From contig DASQWX010000026.1 of assembly GCA_035640035.1 (NCBI GenBank), forward strand, positions 1-14,350: a stretch of 14,350 nt of DNA. The letters run 5' to 3'. The notes beneath the pieces were generated by a model. That model was not told where the DNA came from and searched no databases. It saw only the letters and a program-made list of their open reading frames with translations. Of the stretch, positions 5,795 through 11,759 are shown piece by piece (position 1 is the stretch's first letter; each line of letters opens with the position of its first letter). The stretch comes from 13-2-20CM-68-14 sp035640035. GTDB taxonomy: Bacteria; Actinomycetota; Thermoleophilia; Gaiellales; Gaiellaceae. Made by a program: the position numbers and the translations under genes.

Positions 5795-7103
5795 GAACCG
5801 TTTCCTCCTTCCGCACGAGTGCGCGTAGTCGCTCGAAGACCGTGTCGATGTGTCGGGTGTAGGCGCTGAGATCGAAGACGGTGTCGAGGTCGACGCGGCC
5901 GGCGAGGTCGCGATCAGCTCGCACGAGCTCGCGGAAGTCCTGTTCCTCGTCCCAGGCGCGAAGCGCGTGCCGCTGGACGAGCCGGTAAGCCTCCGCCCGT
6001 TCGAGACCGGACTCGACGAGGGCGAGCAGCAGCCGCTGGCTGAAGAAGAGCGCGTGGCTCGACTCGAGATTCCGGCGCATCCGCTCCGGCCGGACGACGA
6101 GGCCCTCGATCAGCCATGCGAAGCGGTCGAGCATGTAGTCGAGCGCGAGAAACGCGTCCGGGATGACGACGCGCTCCGCCGATGAGTGCGAGATGTCCCG
6201 CTCGTGCCAGAGTGCGACGTTCTCGAGGCCGACGGTCGCCGCGGCGCGAACAATTCTCGCGAGGCCGCAGATCCTCTCTGCGACCACGGGGTTGCGCTTG
6301 TGCGGCATCGCCGACGACCCTTTTTGACCACGGCCAAAAGGCTCTTGAACTTCTCCGACCTCAGTCCGCGCAAGGTGTCGGATCTCCAGTGCGAATTTCT
6401 CGAGCGAGGCCGCGACGACCGCCAGTGCCGACAGGAGCTCGGCATGACGGTCGCGCTGGAGGATCTGGGTCGAGACCGGCGCGGGTTCGAGGCCGAGTCG
6501 CTCGCACGCCGCCCGTTCGACCTCCGGGTCGGTCGCGGAGTAGGTTCCGACGGCTCCCGAGAGCTTCCCGACGCGCATGCCCTCGAGCGCCCGCTCGAGC
6601 CTTGCCCGGTCGCGGTCGAGCTCGAACGCCCAGCCGGCCAGCTTGAGCCCAAACGTGAGCGGCTCGGCGTGAACCCCGTGCGTCCGGCCGATCTGGATCG
6701 TCTCTCGGTGCTCTTCGGCCCGCGTGGCGACGGCAGCGAAGGCGCGTTCGAGCCCGGCGAGGATCAGCGCTCCGGCGTCCCGGATCTGGAGTGCCAGCGC
6801 CGTGTCGACGACGTCGGACGACGTCAACCCGTAGTGAAACCAGCGTCCCGCGGGTCCGAGCTCCTCGGCGACGGCGTCGACGAAGGCCGCGACGTCATGA
6901 TGGGTTTGCTCCTCGATCTCCGCGACGCGCTCGGGAGCGGGTGGCACGGCCGCGGCACTGATCTCGGCGACGGTCTCGGCCGGAACGACGCCTGCCTCGG
7001 CCCAGCCCTCGAGCGCCGCGAGCTCGACCTCGAGCCAGCGGACGAGCTTGCCCTCGTCCGACCAAATCCTGGCCATGGCCGGGCGCGAGTAGCGGGCGAT
7101 CAC
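5787..7103 (-). CDS. purB: Adenylosuccinate lyase
   Basis: 438 residues. It removes fumarate from SAICAR (IMP pathway) and from adenylosuccinate (AMP branch); a cytoplasmic homotetramer of the fumarase/aspartase superfamily. Seen: MIARYSRPAMARIWSDE, closely like Bacillus PurB; HHDVAAF (catalytic-region His69); GRTHGVHAEP (His142); and the flexible signature loop GSSAMPHKRNP at 262-272. The start is GTG at 7103, supported by homology from residue 1 and by a TAGACT hexamer ending 7 nt upstream. There is no Shine-Dalgarno, so a leaderless transcript is likely. It follows purE after a 44-bp gap, the only non-overlapping junction in the purine block, so purB-purC-purS-purQ may also be transcribed on their own. 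Confidence 0.96.
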   Translation of the reverse strand: MIARYSRPAMARIWSDEGKLVRWLEVELAALEGWAEAGVVPAETVAEISAAAVPPAPERVAEIEEQTHHDVAAFVDAVAEELGPAGRWFHYGLTSSDVVDTALALQIRDAGALILAGLERAFAAVATRAEEHRETIQIGRTHGVHAEPLTFGLKLAGWAFELDRDRARLERALEGMRVGKLSGAVGTYSATDPEVERAACERLGLEPAPVSTQILQRDRHAELLSALAVVAASLEKFALEIRHLARTEVGEVQEPFGRGQKGSSAMPHKRNPVVAERICGLARIVRAAATVGLENVALWHERDISHSSAERVVIPDAFLALDYMLDRFAWLIEGLVVRPERMRRNLESSHALFFSQRLLLALVESGLERAEAYRLVQRHALRAWDEEQDFRELVRADRDLAGRVDLDTVFDLSAYTRHIDTVFERLRALVRKEETVHA

Positions 7104-7110
7104 TGCAGAC

Positions 7111-7116
7111 AGTCTA
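7111..7116 (-). promoter_or_regulatory. Putative internal -10 (TAGACT) for leaderless purB
   Basis: TAGACT on the minus strand lies 7 nt before the purB GTG in the only gap of the purine block. The same hexamer at the same spacing precedes fdhD. Confidence 0.5.
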
Positions 7117-7147
7117 GAGGCGCCAGAGGCGGTTGCCTGCCCGATCT

Positions 7148-7561
7148 TCAGGCGCCGAGGATGCGAGCCGCGAGCACCGCCGCATTCTTCGCGTTGTCCA
7201 CCCCGACGGCCGCGACGGGCACGCCCGGGGGCATCTGCACGATCGAGAGGAGTGCGTCGAGCCCGTCCGCGACGCTGAGCGACGAGCGCAGCGGCACGCC
7301 GATCACCGGCAGGTCGGTGTGCGCCGCGACCACGCCTGGCAGCGCCGCCGCAAGGCCGGCGCCACAGATCAGGACGCGAAGCCCGCGCTCCCTGGCCGAC
7401 CGCGCGTATTCGGCCACTGCGTCCGGCGTGCGGTGCGCAGAGCGGACCTCGAACTCGTGCGCCACGCCACGCTGATCGAGCTCGTCGAGCGCGGCCTGCA
7501 TCCGCTCACGGTCGGATTCCGAGCCGACGAGGATGCCGACGAGCGGCCCGTCAGCCGACAT
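7148..7561 (-). CDS. purE: N5-carboxyaminoimidazole ribonucleotide mutase (PurE class I-like) with altered active-site loop
   Basis: A 137-residue PurE. Class I enzymes rearrange N5-CAIR to CAIR after PurK. Seen: VGILVGSESDRERM (7-21), matching the GSxSDxxxM phosphate-site motif; EVRSAHRTP with catalytic His43; VIGVPL and LLSIVQMPPGVPVAAV, typical class I blocks. The usual GGAAHLPG loop reads GLAAALPG (69-76): the second conserved His is Ala73 and a Gly is Leu70. The length is slightly below the common 160 because of a short C-terminus. It overlaps purD by 11 nt (ATG at 7561), consistent with coupling. purK, expected to supply N5-CAIR, is not in the window. The fold call is firm. Whether the altered loop changes activity is not known; a class II (direct CO2) preference is not excluded. 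Confidence 0.92.
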   Translation of the reverse strand: MSADGPLVGILVGSESDRERMQAALDELDQRGVAHEFEVRSAHRTPDAVAEYARSARERGLRVLICGAGLAAALPGVVAAHTDLPVIGVPLRSSLSVADGLDALLSIVQMPPGVPVAAVGVDNAKNAAVLAARILGA

Positions 7562-8768
7562 GCGCCTCCGCGCCCGCGGCGATGTCGGTGCGGTAGCGCA
7601 TTCCCGGGAACGAAATCAGACCGACGCCCTCGTATGCCGCGGCGCGGGCCGAGGCGAGATCCTGGCCGGTGCCGGTGACGTTCAGGATCCGGCCGCCGTT
7701 GGTCACGAGGGTCTCCCCTCGTATTGCCGTCCCGGCGTGGAAGACGAGCGCCCCGCTTGCCTCGGCCTCGCGCACGCCCTGGATCGGCGTGCCGACGTCG
7801 TTCCGCTGCGGATAGTCGGGTGCGGCGAGGACGATCGTCACGGCCGCCGTGCTCCGCGCCTCGATCGTCCCGCTCAGGTTTCCCGTTGCCGCCTCGTGCA
7901 GCAGTCGAAGCAGGTCGCCCTCCAGCCGCGGCACGATCGACTGCGTCTCGGGATCCCCGAATCGGCAGTTGAACTCGAGGACGCGCGGACCGGCCTCGGT
8001 CATCATCAGGCCCGCGTAGAGCAGCCCGACGAACGGCGCGCCGCGACGAGCGAGCTCGGCCAGAACGGGGCGGTGGACGATGTTCAGGAGCTCCTCGACG
8101 TCCGCGGGCCCGAATCTCGGCACGGGCGAGTACGAGCCCATTCCACCGGTGTTCGGCCCGGAATCGCCGTCGCCGACGCGCTTGAAGTCCTGAGCGGGTG
8201 CAAGCGCGACGGCCTGGTGCCCATCGCTGACCGCGAAGAGCGAGACCTCTTCGCCTTCGAGGAGCTCCTCGATCAGAAGCGAATCGCCCCGGCCGCCGGC
8301 GGCCTGCAGGCCGGCGTCGAGCTCTTCCCTGGTTCGGCAGACGAAGACACCTTTGCCGGCGGCAAGCCCGTCGACCTTGATCACACACGGCGGCCGCGCG
8401 ACCGGCAGCTGCTCCGCCGTCGGCACGCCGGCCGCGGCCATCACGTCTTTGGCGAACGCCTTCGAGCCCTCGATCCGCGCCGCTGCCGCGCTCGGTCCGA
8501 ACACCGGGACGCCGGCGTGGCGGAGCTGGTCGGCGACGCCTGCGACCAGCGGCGCTTCCGGCCCGACGACGACGAGGTCGATCTCGTGTTCCCGGCAGAA
8601 CCCGAGGAGTCCCTCGCCGTCCTCCGCGCGAACCGGGTGGCAGTGGCCGATCTCGGCGATTCCAGGGTTTCCCGGCGCCGCGTGGAGCTCCTCGCATGCG
8701 TCACTTTGCGCGAGTTTCCACGCCAGCGCGTGCTCCCGCCCGCCCGACCCGGCCACGAGAACCTTCAC
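7551..8768 (-). CDS. purD: Phosphoribosylamine-glycine ligase (GAR synthetase)
   Basis: 405 residues, slightly shorter than the common 420-430. An ATP-grasp enzyme that couples phosphoribosylamine and glycine with ATP, step two of IMP synthesis. Seen: MKVLVAGSGGREHALAWKLA at the N-terminus, APGNPGI (31-37), VVVGPEAPLVAG (67-77), the ATP-binding PPCVIKVDGLAAGKGV (126-141), GPNTGGMGSYSP (204-215) and the signature FNCRFGDPETQ (266-276), which supplies metal-binding Glu/Asp/Asn. The start is GTG at 8768; the N-terminus aligns from residue 1 and there is no Shine-Dalgarno. AACACT ending 6 nt upstream may be a weak -10. It is the first gene of the purine block and diverges from a small acidic protein gene across 44 bp. 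Confidence 0.96.
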   Translation of the reverse strand: MKVLVAGSGGREHALAWKLAQSDACEELHAAPGNPGIAEIGHCHPVRAEDGEGLLGFCREHEIDLVVVGPEAPLVAGVADQLRHAGVPVFGPSAAAARIEGSKAFAKDVMAAAGVPTAEQLPVARPPCVIKVDGLAAGKGVFVCRTREELDAGLQAAGGRGDSLLIEELLEGEEVSLFAVSDGHQAVALAPAQDFKRVGDGDSGPNTGGMGSYSPVPRFGPADVEELLNIVHRPVLAELARRGAPFVGLLYAGLMMTEAGPRVLEFNCRFGDPETQSIVPRLEGDLLRLLHEAATGNLSGTIEARSTAAVTIVLAAPDYPQRNDVGTPIQGVREAEASGALVFHAGTAIRGETLVTNGGRILNVTGTGQDLASARAAAYEGVGLISFPGMRYRTDIAAGAEAHVG

Positions 8769-8812
8769 GCGACCAGTGTTTCAAAGGGGTCGTCGGTGCG
8801 CATCCCTCTTCC

Positions 8813-9130
8813 ATGGTCGAACCCGGCATCGATCGACACGAATGGGAAACCGAGTGGGAGGGACTCGAGCCGTTGATCGTCGACTCCCCGGGCGAAGCTC
8901 TGCCGGAGGTCGACCGCCTGATCGAGCGGATGCTGATCGAGCAGGGTTACCCGACGACCGAGGAGGCGGCGGCCGAGTCAGCCGATCCGGATGTCGTCGC
9001 CGAGTTCCTCGAGGCGCGGCGGATTACGAACCACGTCGACGCAGGCGACGAAGTCGATCCGGGCGACATCGGCGCCGCGATCACCGGGTACCGGAGCCTC
9101 TACGAATTTCTGCTCAATCGCTCTGAATAA
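8813..9130 (+). CDS. Small acidic hypothetical protein
   Basis: 105 residues, strongly acidic and probably helical. Segments of note: WETEWEGLEPLIVDSPGEALPEVDRLIERMLIEQGYPTTEEAA (11-53), then DPDVVAEFLEARRITNHVDAGDEVDPGDIGAAITGYRSLYEFLLNR (58-103). No membrane segment, signal or cysteine. I do not recognise a family. The ATG at 8813 is chosen because the longer reading frame from 8696 would run through the start region of divergent purD. Neither a Shine-Dalgarno nor a TANNNT -10 is clear. The EALPEVDRLIERMLIEQGY segment looks like a helical interaction region. Confidence 0.65.
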   Translation: MVEPGIDRHEWETEWEGLEPLIVDSPGEALPEVDRLIERMLIEQGYPTTEEAAAESADPDVVAEFLEARRITNHVDAGDEVDPGDIGAAITGYRSLYEFLLNRSE

Positions 9131-9183
9131 GCGAAATCTCGGCCTCTTCGGGCGCCTCCGCGCCAGAAACCGCGCCAGTCAAG

Positions 9184-9196
9184 TACTCGTCGAGTA
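9184..9196. repeat. Short near-perfect palindrome downstream of the acidic-protein gene
   Basis: TACTCG (9184-9189) and CGAGTA (9191-9196) are perfect inverted repeats around a single central T. The one-base centre cannot form a hairpin loop easily, so a dimeric protein site is as likely as an RNA structure. It lies in the 161-bp gap between two genes whose ends converge. Confidence 0.3.
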
Positions 9197-9249
9197 GGGC
9201 GGCGTCGATCCGGCTGGCCGGCTCCGCGATGGTCTCGTATCGATGACCG

Positions 9250-9277
9250 GGCGGCGGACGTTAACGAGCCCGCCGCC
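9250..9277. terminator. GC hairpin between convergent genes
   Basis: GGCGGCGG (9250-9257) pairs perfectly with CCGCCGCC (9270-9277), with a 12-nt loop containing GTTAAC. On the plus strand a T/C-rich run (GTTGTCCTTCT) follows shortly after, so it may end transcription from the left-hand gene. On the minus strand there is no T-tract. Confidence 0.45.
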
Positions 9278-9291
9278 GGGTCGTTGTCCTT

Positions 9292-9921
9292 CTAATGCGC
9301 TGCGCGCAACGCCTTGCTTGCTTTCGTGAGCACGGCCGCAGCGCCGATGTTCGTCGGTTGCGTGCAAATCGCATCGACGACGAAGCTCTGGTCGTTGCTT
9401 GGATCCGCGTTGTTCATCGTCACCGACCATTCGTCGGGGACCGTGCCGGTCGTGTCCCAGTCGGAGAATCTGACGCTGACGCCGGTCGGCGGCGCCGCGA
9501 TGAGCCCTGGCGTGACGCCACCTCCGATCACGACCATCCCCTGCGGGCAGACGGCCACGCCCGTCGCCTCCGACTGGTGCGGGAGCGAGATCGGGTCGGA
9601 CTCAGCGTAAGTGACAAGGACCGGTCCCGGCGGCCCTTGCGCTCCGGCTGGCCCGGCGGCGCCGGCCGGCCCGGCTGGCCCCGCGGGCCCGGTAGCTCCG
9701 GCTGCGCCCGCAAACCCCCGTGGTCCGCGAGCACCGCGAGGAAGCTGCCCGGCCTTGAAGTCCTTCTTCAGCAGCGAGCCGTTGATGACCTGGCGAGTGC
9801 CGACGCTGTTCGCCGGCAGCAGTCTCGTCGCTGCCGCGTACGAGGTACCGCTGAGCGCAAACAGCAGCGCAACGTAGGGAACGAGGTTGCGGCGCAAATG
9901 CCGTGAAGCAGAACTCAACAT
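9292..9921 (-). CDS. Exported collagen-like (Gly-X-Y) repeat protein
   Basis: 209 residues. N-terminal signal or anchor: basic SRHLRRN then VPYVALLFALSGTSYAAA (14-31). The segment ATRLLPANSVGTRQVINGSLLKKDFKAGQLPRG (31-63) is a header often found before collagen-like tracts in actinobacterial proteins (known pattern, from memory). Residues 63-99 have Gly at every third position without interruption, 13 triplets rich in GPAGPAGPAG, enough for a short triple helix. The C-terminal part (from about 100) has two cysteines and no recognised domain, and may be the trimerising or surface head. A GGAGGTGAT Shine-Dalgarno, fully complementary to the 16S 3' end, lies just upstream of the ATG. Likely a surface or matrix protein; its partner is unknown. 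Confidence 0.8.
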   Translation of the reverse strand: MLSSASRHLRRNLVPYVALLFALSGTSYAAATRLLPANSVGTRQVINGSLLKKDFKAGQLPRGARGPRGFAGAAGATGPAGPAGPAGAAGPAGAQGPPGPVLVTYAESDPISLPHQSEATGVAVCPQGMVVIGGGVTPGLIAAPPTGVSVRFSDWDTTGTVPDEWSVTMNNADPSNDQSFVVDAICTQPTNIGAAAVLTKASKALRAAH

Positions 9922-9927
9922 GAGTTA

Positions 9928-9937
9928 ATCACCTCCT
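9928..9937 (-). promoter_or_regulatory. Consensus Shine-Dalgarno of the collagen-like gene
   Basis: AGGAGGTGAT on the minus strand, ending 6 nt before the ATG at 9921, is complementary over ten bases to the 16S rRNA 3' end. It is the strongest ribosome-binding site in the window, where many other genes have none. Confidence 0.75.
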
Positions 9938-10028
9938 CTCTGCGATGGGAGTTCTCATCGGGCGACACTGACCGAGCCGTCTAATACGCCGCTAACGCGG
10001 GATCTGATCCGAGTCAGCTGAACTAAAA

Positions 10029-10300
10029 GTGCGCCTACTGCGGCCGTGCCAAGCGCGCATCCTCGAGCGCTGGCACGTCTCGCCGACCTTTAATGATCCG
10101 CTCGCGTTATCGGACGTGGTAGTCGGGCGTGAATACGAAGGGATCGTCGCCAAGCGCCTGACGTCGACCTACCGCCCGGGGATCGCCGCTGGATCAAGAT
10201 CAAGACCGTGACTGGCCGGCGCTCCGCCCACGAGGTCGAAGCGATCAAGCGGAGAATCGAAAGGCGCCGCGCGTTCGGGTCGCCGGCGTTCAGCCTTTGA
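10029..10300 (+). pseudogene. Remnant of an ATP-dependent DNA ligase (LigD-type adenylation domain), frameshifted
   Basis: The first frame encodes RILERWHVSPTFNDP...REYEGIVAKRLTSTYRPG, including ligase motif IV (EGIVAKR) and the following YRPG that in this family leads straight to motif V. The frame is then lost around 10179-10182. From 10181 another frame reads DRRWIKIKTVTGRRSAHEVEAIKRRIERRR..., which supplies motif V (WIKIK), to a TGA at 10298-10300. The catalytic KxDG motif I and everything upstream are missing; a stop precedes the fragment. Known: bacterial ATP ligases of this type act in non-homologous end joining, or as stand-alone adenylation domains ending shortly after motif V. This is a decayed gene piece, not a functional enzyme. 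Its last 11 bases overlap the gvpA 3' end. Confidence 0.75.
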
Positions 10301-10658
10301 CCTTTTCCTTGATCCTTTCGGCGGCGCTTCCGGCCTTCTCCTCGGCCCCCTCGATTGCGCCTTTGGCCTTTTCCTTACCGGCCTCGGAGCCCTCTCGCAG
10401 CACATCGATCCCTCGCTCGTGGGTCTGCGTGAGGTCGAGTCGGTTGACCGCCTCGGCGAAGCGGAGGTAGGTGTCGACGCTCGCGATCACGATTCGGGCG
10501 TCGATCGTGATCAGCTCGATCCCGATCACGGAGATCCGCACGTAGGCGTCGATCACCAGACCCTTGTCGAGGATCAGGTCGAGGACGTCGGCCAAACCGC
10601 TCGGGCTCGGCGCTCGTTGGAGGTAGTTCCTCGCGGTTCCTTGTGTTGCGACGGCCAT
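10290..10658 (-). CDS. gvpA: Gas vesicle structural protein, GvpA/GvpJ family
   Basis: 122 residues. Residues 20-76 (SGLADVLDLILDKGLVIDAYVRISVIGIELITIDARIVIASVDTYLRFAEAVNRLDL) are the full GvpA core: amphipathic helix, IDAYVRISVIGIE beta strand, turn, IDARIVIASV strand and second helix. This core assembles into the ribs of the gas vesicle shell. A charged Lys/Glu/Ala-rich tail (HERGIDVLREGSEAGKEKAKGAIEGAEEKAGSAAERIKEKVKG) follows, as in actinobacterial GvpA-like proteins with extended C-termini; GvpJ and GvpM share the core, so the subtype is uncertain. The start is ATG at 10658; the Shine-Dalgarno is weak. No gvpF, gvpL, gvpN, gvpG, gvpK or gvpS is present on either side: downstream is a ligase remnant, upstream a 321-bp spacer and fdhD. 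Confidence 0.92.
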   Translation of the reverse strand: MAVATQGTARNYLQRAPSPSGLADVLDLILDKGLVIDAYVRISVIGIELITIDARIVIASVDTYLRFAEAVNRLDLTQTHERGIDVLREGSEAGKEKAKGAIEGAEEKAGSAAERIKEKVKG

Positions 10659-10820
10659 CGACTTCGAGACATATTGGCCGTCGCACGATCAGTAAACCTC
10701 TCCTCTAGGAGGCGGCTATCCATAGAGGCCTTGAGTCCCCATTTACGACGAGTTCCCGCTCGGGGAGCAGCGCCAGCCCTGACCACTTCAGCGCGAATCG
10801 GGCCCTGAAACAGACCAGCA

Positions 10821-10839
10821 CCCCACCCTTAGGGAGGGG
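10821..10839. repeat. C/G-rich hairpin in the gvpA-fdhD spacer
   Basis: CCCCACCC (10821-10828) pairs with GGGAGGGG (10832-10839) around a TTA loop, with a single A-A mismatch. No T-tract follows on the plus strand. It could be a terminator for transcripts entering the spacer or part of a structured RNA. Confidence 0.4.
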
Positions 10840-10966
10840 AGCGATCCACCCGCCACCCGCGGTGAGCGTAACGCGGAAACCGTCGCGTGGACGTGCCGCG
10901 CGGCGGCCGGAAGTGTGGCTTTTCCTCCACGGTCGCCCGACTGCCCGGCGAAACGGCTCGCGCTCC

Positions 10967-10972
10967 TAGACT
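10967..10972 (+). promoter_or_regulatory. Putative -10 (TAGACT) for leaderless fdhD
   Basis: TAGACT ends 7 nt before the fdhD ATG at 10980, the same hexamer and spacing as at purB. No Shine-Dalgarno precedes the ATG. Confidence 0.5.
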
Positions 10973-10979
10973 GAGCGCG

Positions 10980-11759
10980 ATGGAAGCGCCGCCGTACACC
11001 GCCGCTCCTCTTGACGTGCTCCGGCTCCCTGAGGGTCGGCACGCGCGGGACTCGGTCGCCGTCGAGGAGCCGTTGGAGATCCGGGTCAACGGCGCCCCCG
11101 TTGCGGTGACCATGCGCACACCCGGGCACGACGAAGAGTTGGCGCTCGGGTTTCTCGTCTCCGAAGGCATCCGGCCACGGAGCGCGGCGGCGCCTCGGGA
11201 CCTCGCCGCCAACACGATCGAGGTCGAGGCCGACGACTTCGATCCCGCTCGGCTCGAGCGGCACTTCTACACGTCGTCTTCGTGCGGAGTCTGTGGCAAA
11301 GGGGCGCTCGAGGCGGTCGCAATCGAGGCGCCGAAAGTTGCGAGCGACCTCCGGGCCCCGGCCGCCGTCCTGGCCGAGCTGCCCGAGCGCCTGCGCGAGC
11401 AACAGGCCGCGTTCGCGGAGACCGGAGGACTCCACGCGACGGGCCTGTTCGACGCCGCCGGCGAGCTCGTGTGCCTTCGCGAGGACGTGGGCCGGCACAA
11501 CGCGATGGACAAGGTGGTCGGCTGGGCCTTCGGCGAGGGGTTGCTGCCGCTCGCAGACTCGATCCTCGGTGTCAGCGGGCGCCTCTCCTTCGAGCTCGTG
11601 CAGAAAGCTGCGGTTGCAGGCTGCCCGATCCTGGTCGCGGTCGGGGCGCCTTCGAGCCTCGCCGTCGAGCTTGCGCGCGACCGCGGCATCACCGTGTGCG
11701 GTTTCGTGCGCGCCGGTCGCGTCAACGTCTACAGCGAGGAATGGCGCGTCGTCAGCTGA
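10980..11759 (+). CDS. fdhD: Formate dehydrogenase accessory sulfurtransferase
   Basis: 259 residues. FdhD passes sulfur from a cysteine desulfurase to the bis-MGD cofactor of formate dehydrogenases, which is needed for their activity; cytoplasmic. Seen: the early EEPLEIRVNG (29-38), TPGHDEELALGFLVSEGI (47-64), SSSCGVCGK with the functional CxxC pair Cys102 and Cys105, TGGLHATGLF and EDVGRHNAMDKVVG, the core FdhD signatures, and VSGRLSFELVQKAAVAGCPI. The start at 10980 is preferred over upstream in-frame ATGs because homology begins there and a leaderless TAGACT -10 sits 7 nt upstream. mobA begins inside its last 19 bases. The formate dehydrogenase itself is not in the window. Confidence 0.95.
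   Translation: MEAPPYTAAPLDVLRLPEGRHARDSVAVEEPLEIRVNGAPVAVTMRTPGHDEELALGFLVSEGIRPRSAAAPRDLAANTIEVEADDFDPARLERHFYTSSSCGVCGKGALEAVAIEAPKVASDLRAPAAVLAELPERLREQQAAFAETGGLHATGLFDAAGELVCLREDVGRHNAMDKVVGWAFGEGLLPLADSILGVSGRLSFELVQKAAVAGCPILVAVGAPSSLAVELARDRGITVCGFVRAGRVNVYSEEWRVVS

Larger units (their letters stand above)
10659..10979. other. 321-bp spacer between divergent gvpA and fdhD, no convincing gene
   Basis: No reading frame here has a ribosome site or family resemblance I can support. Contents: a TTTACT on the minus strand near 10691-10696 that could be a -35 for gvpA; a CCTC-TAG-GAGG inverted repeat near 10703-10713; a hairpin at 10821-10839; a short GTGG...CCAC inverted repeat near 10915-10932; and the fdhD -10 at 10967-10972. 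Part of the region may be degraded sequence like the neighbouring ligase remnant. Confidence 0.5.

Noticed and set aside
4655..8876. Several long plus-strand frames (4655-5869, 6186-7475, 7533-8876) opposite the purine genes
   Set aside because: All lie antisense to confidently identified pur genes and have shadow-type composition.
9661..9720. GC-rich tandem DNA repeat at about 9-bp periods
   Set aside because: It is the coding sequence of the Gly-X-Y tract, so the protein repeat explains it; not a CRISPR or separate repeat element.
10860..10979. Molybdenum cofactor riboswitch upstream of fdhD
   Set aside because: I could not match the known core, and the fdhD -10 lies 7 nt before the ATG, leaving no leader to contain one.
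10659..10979. Insertion sequence or mobile-element end in the spacer
   Set aside because: No transposase fragment, terminal inverted repeat pair or target duplication could be identified.
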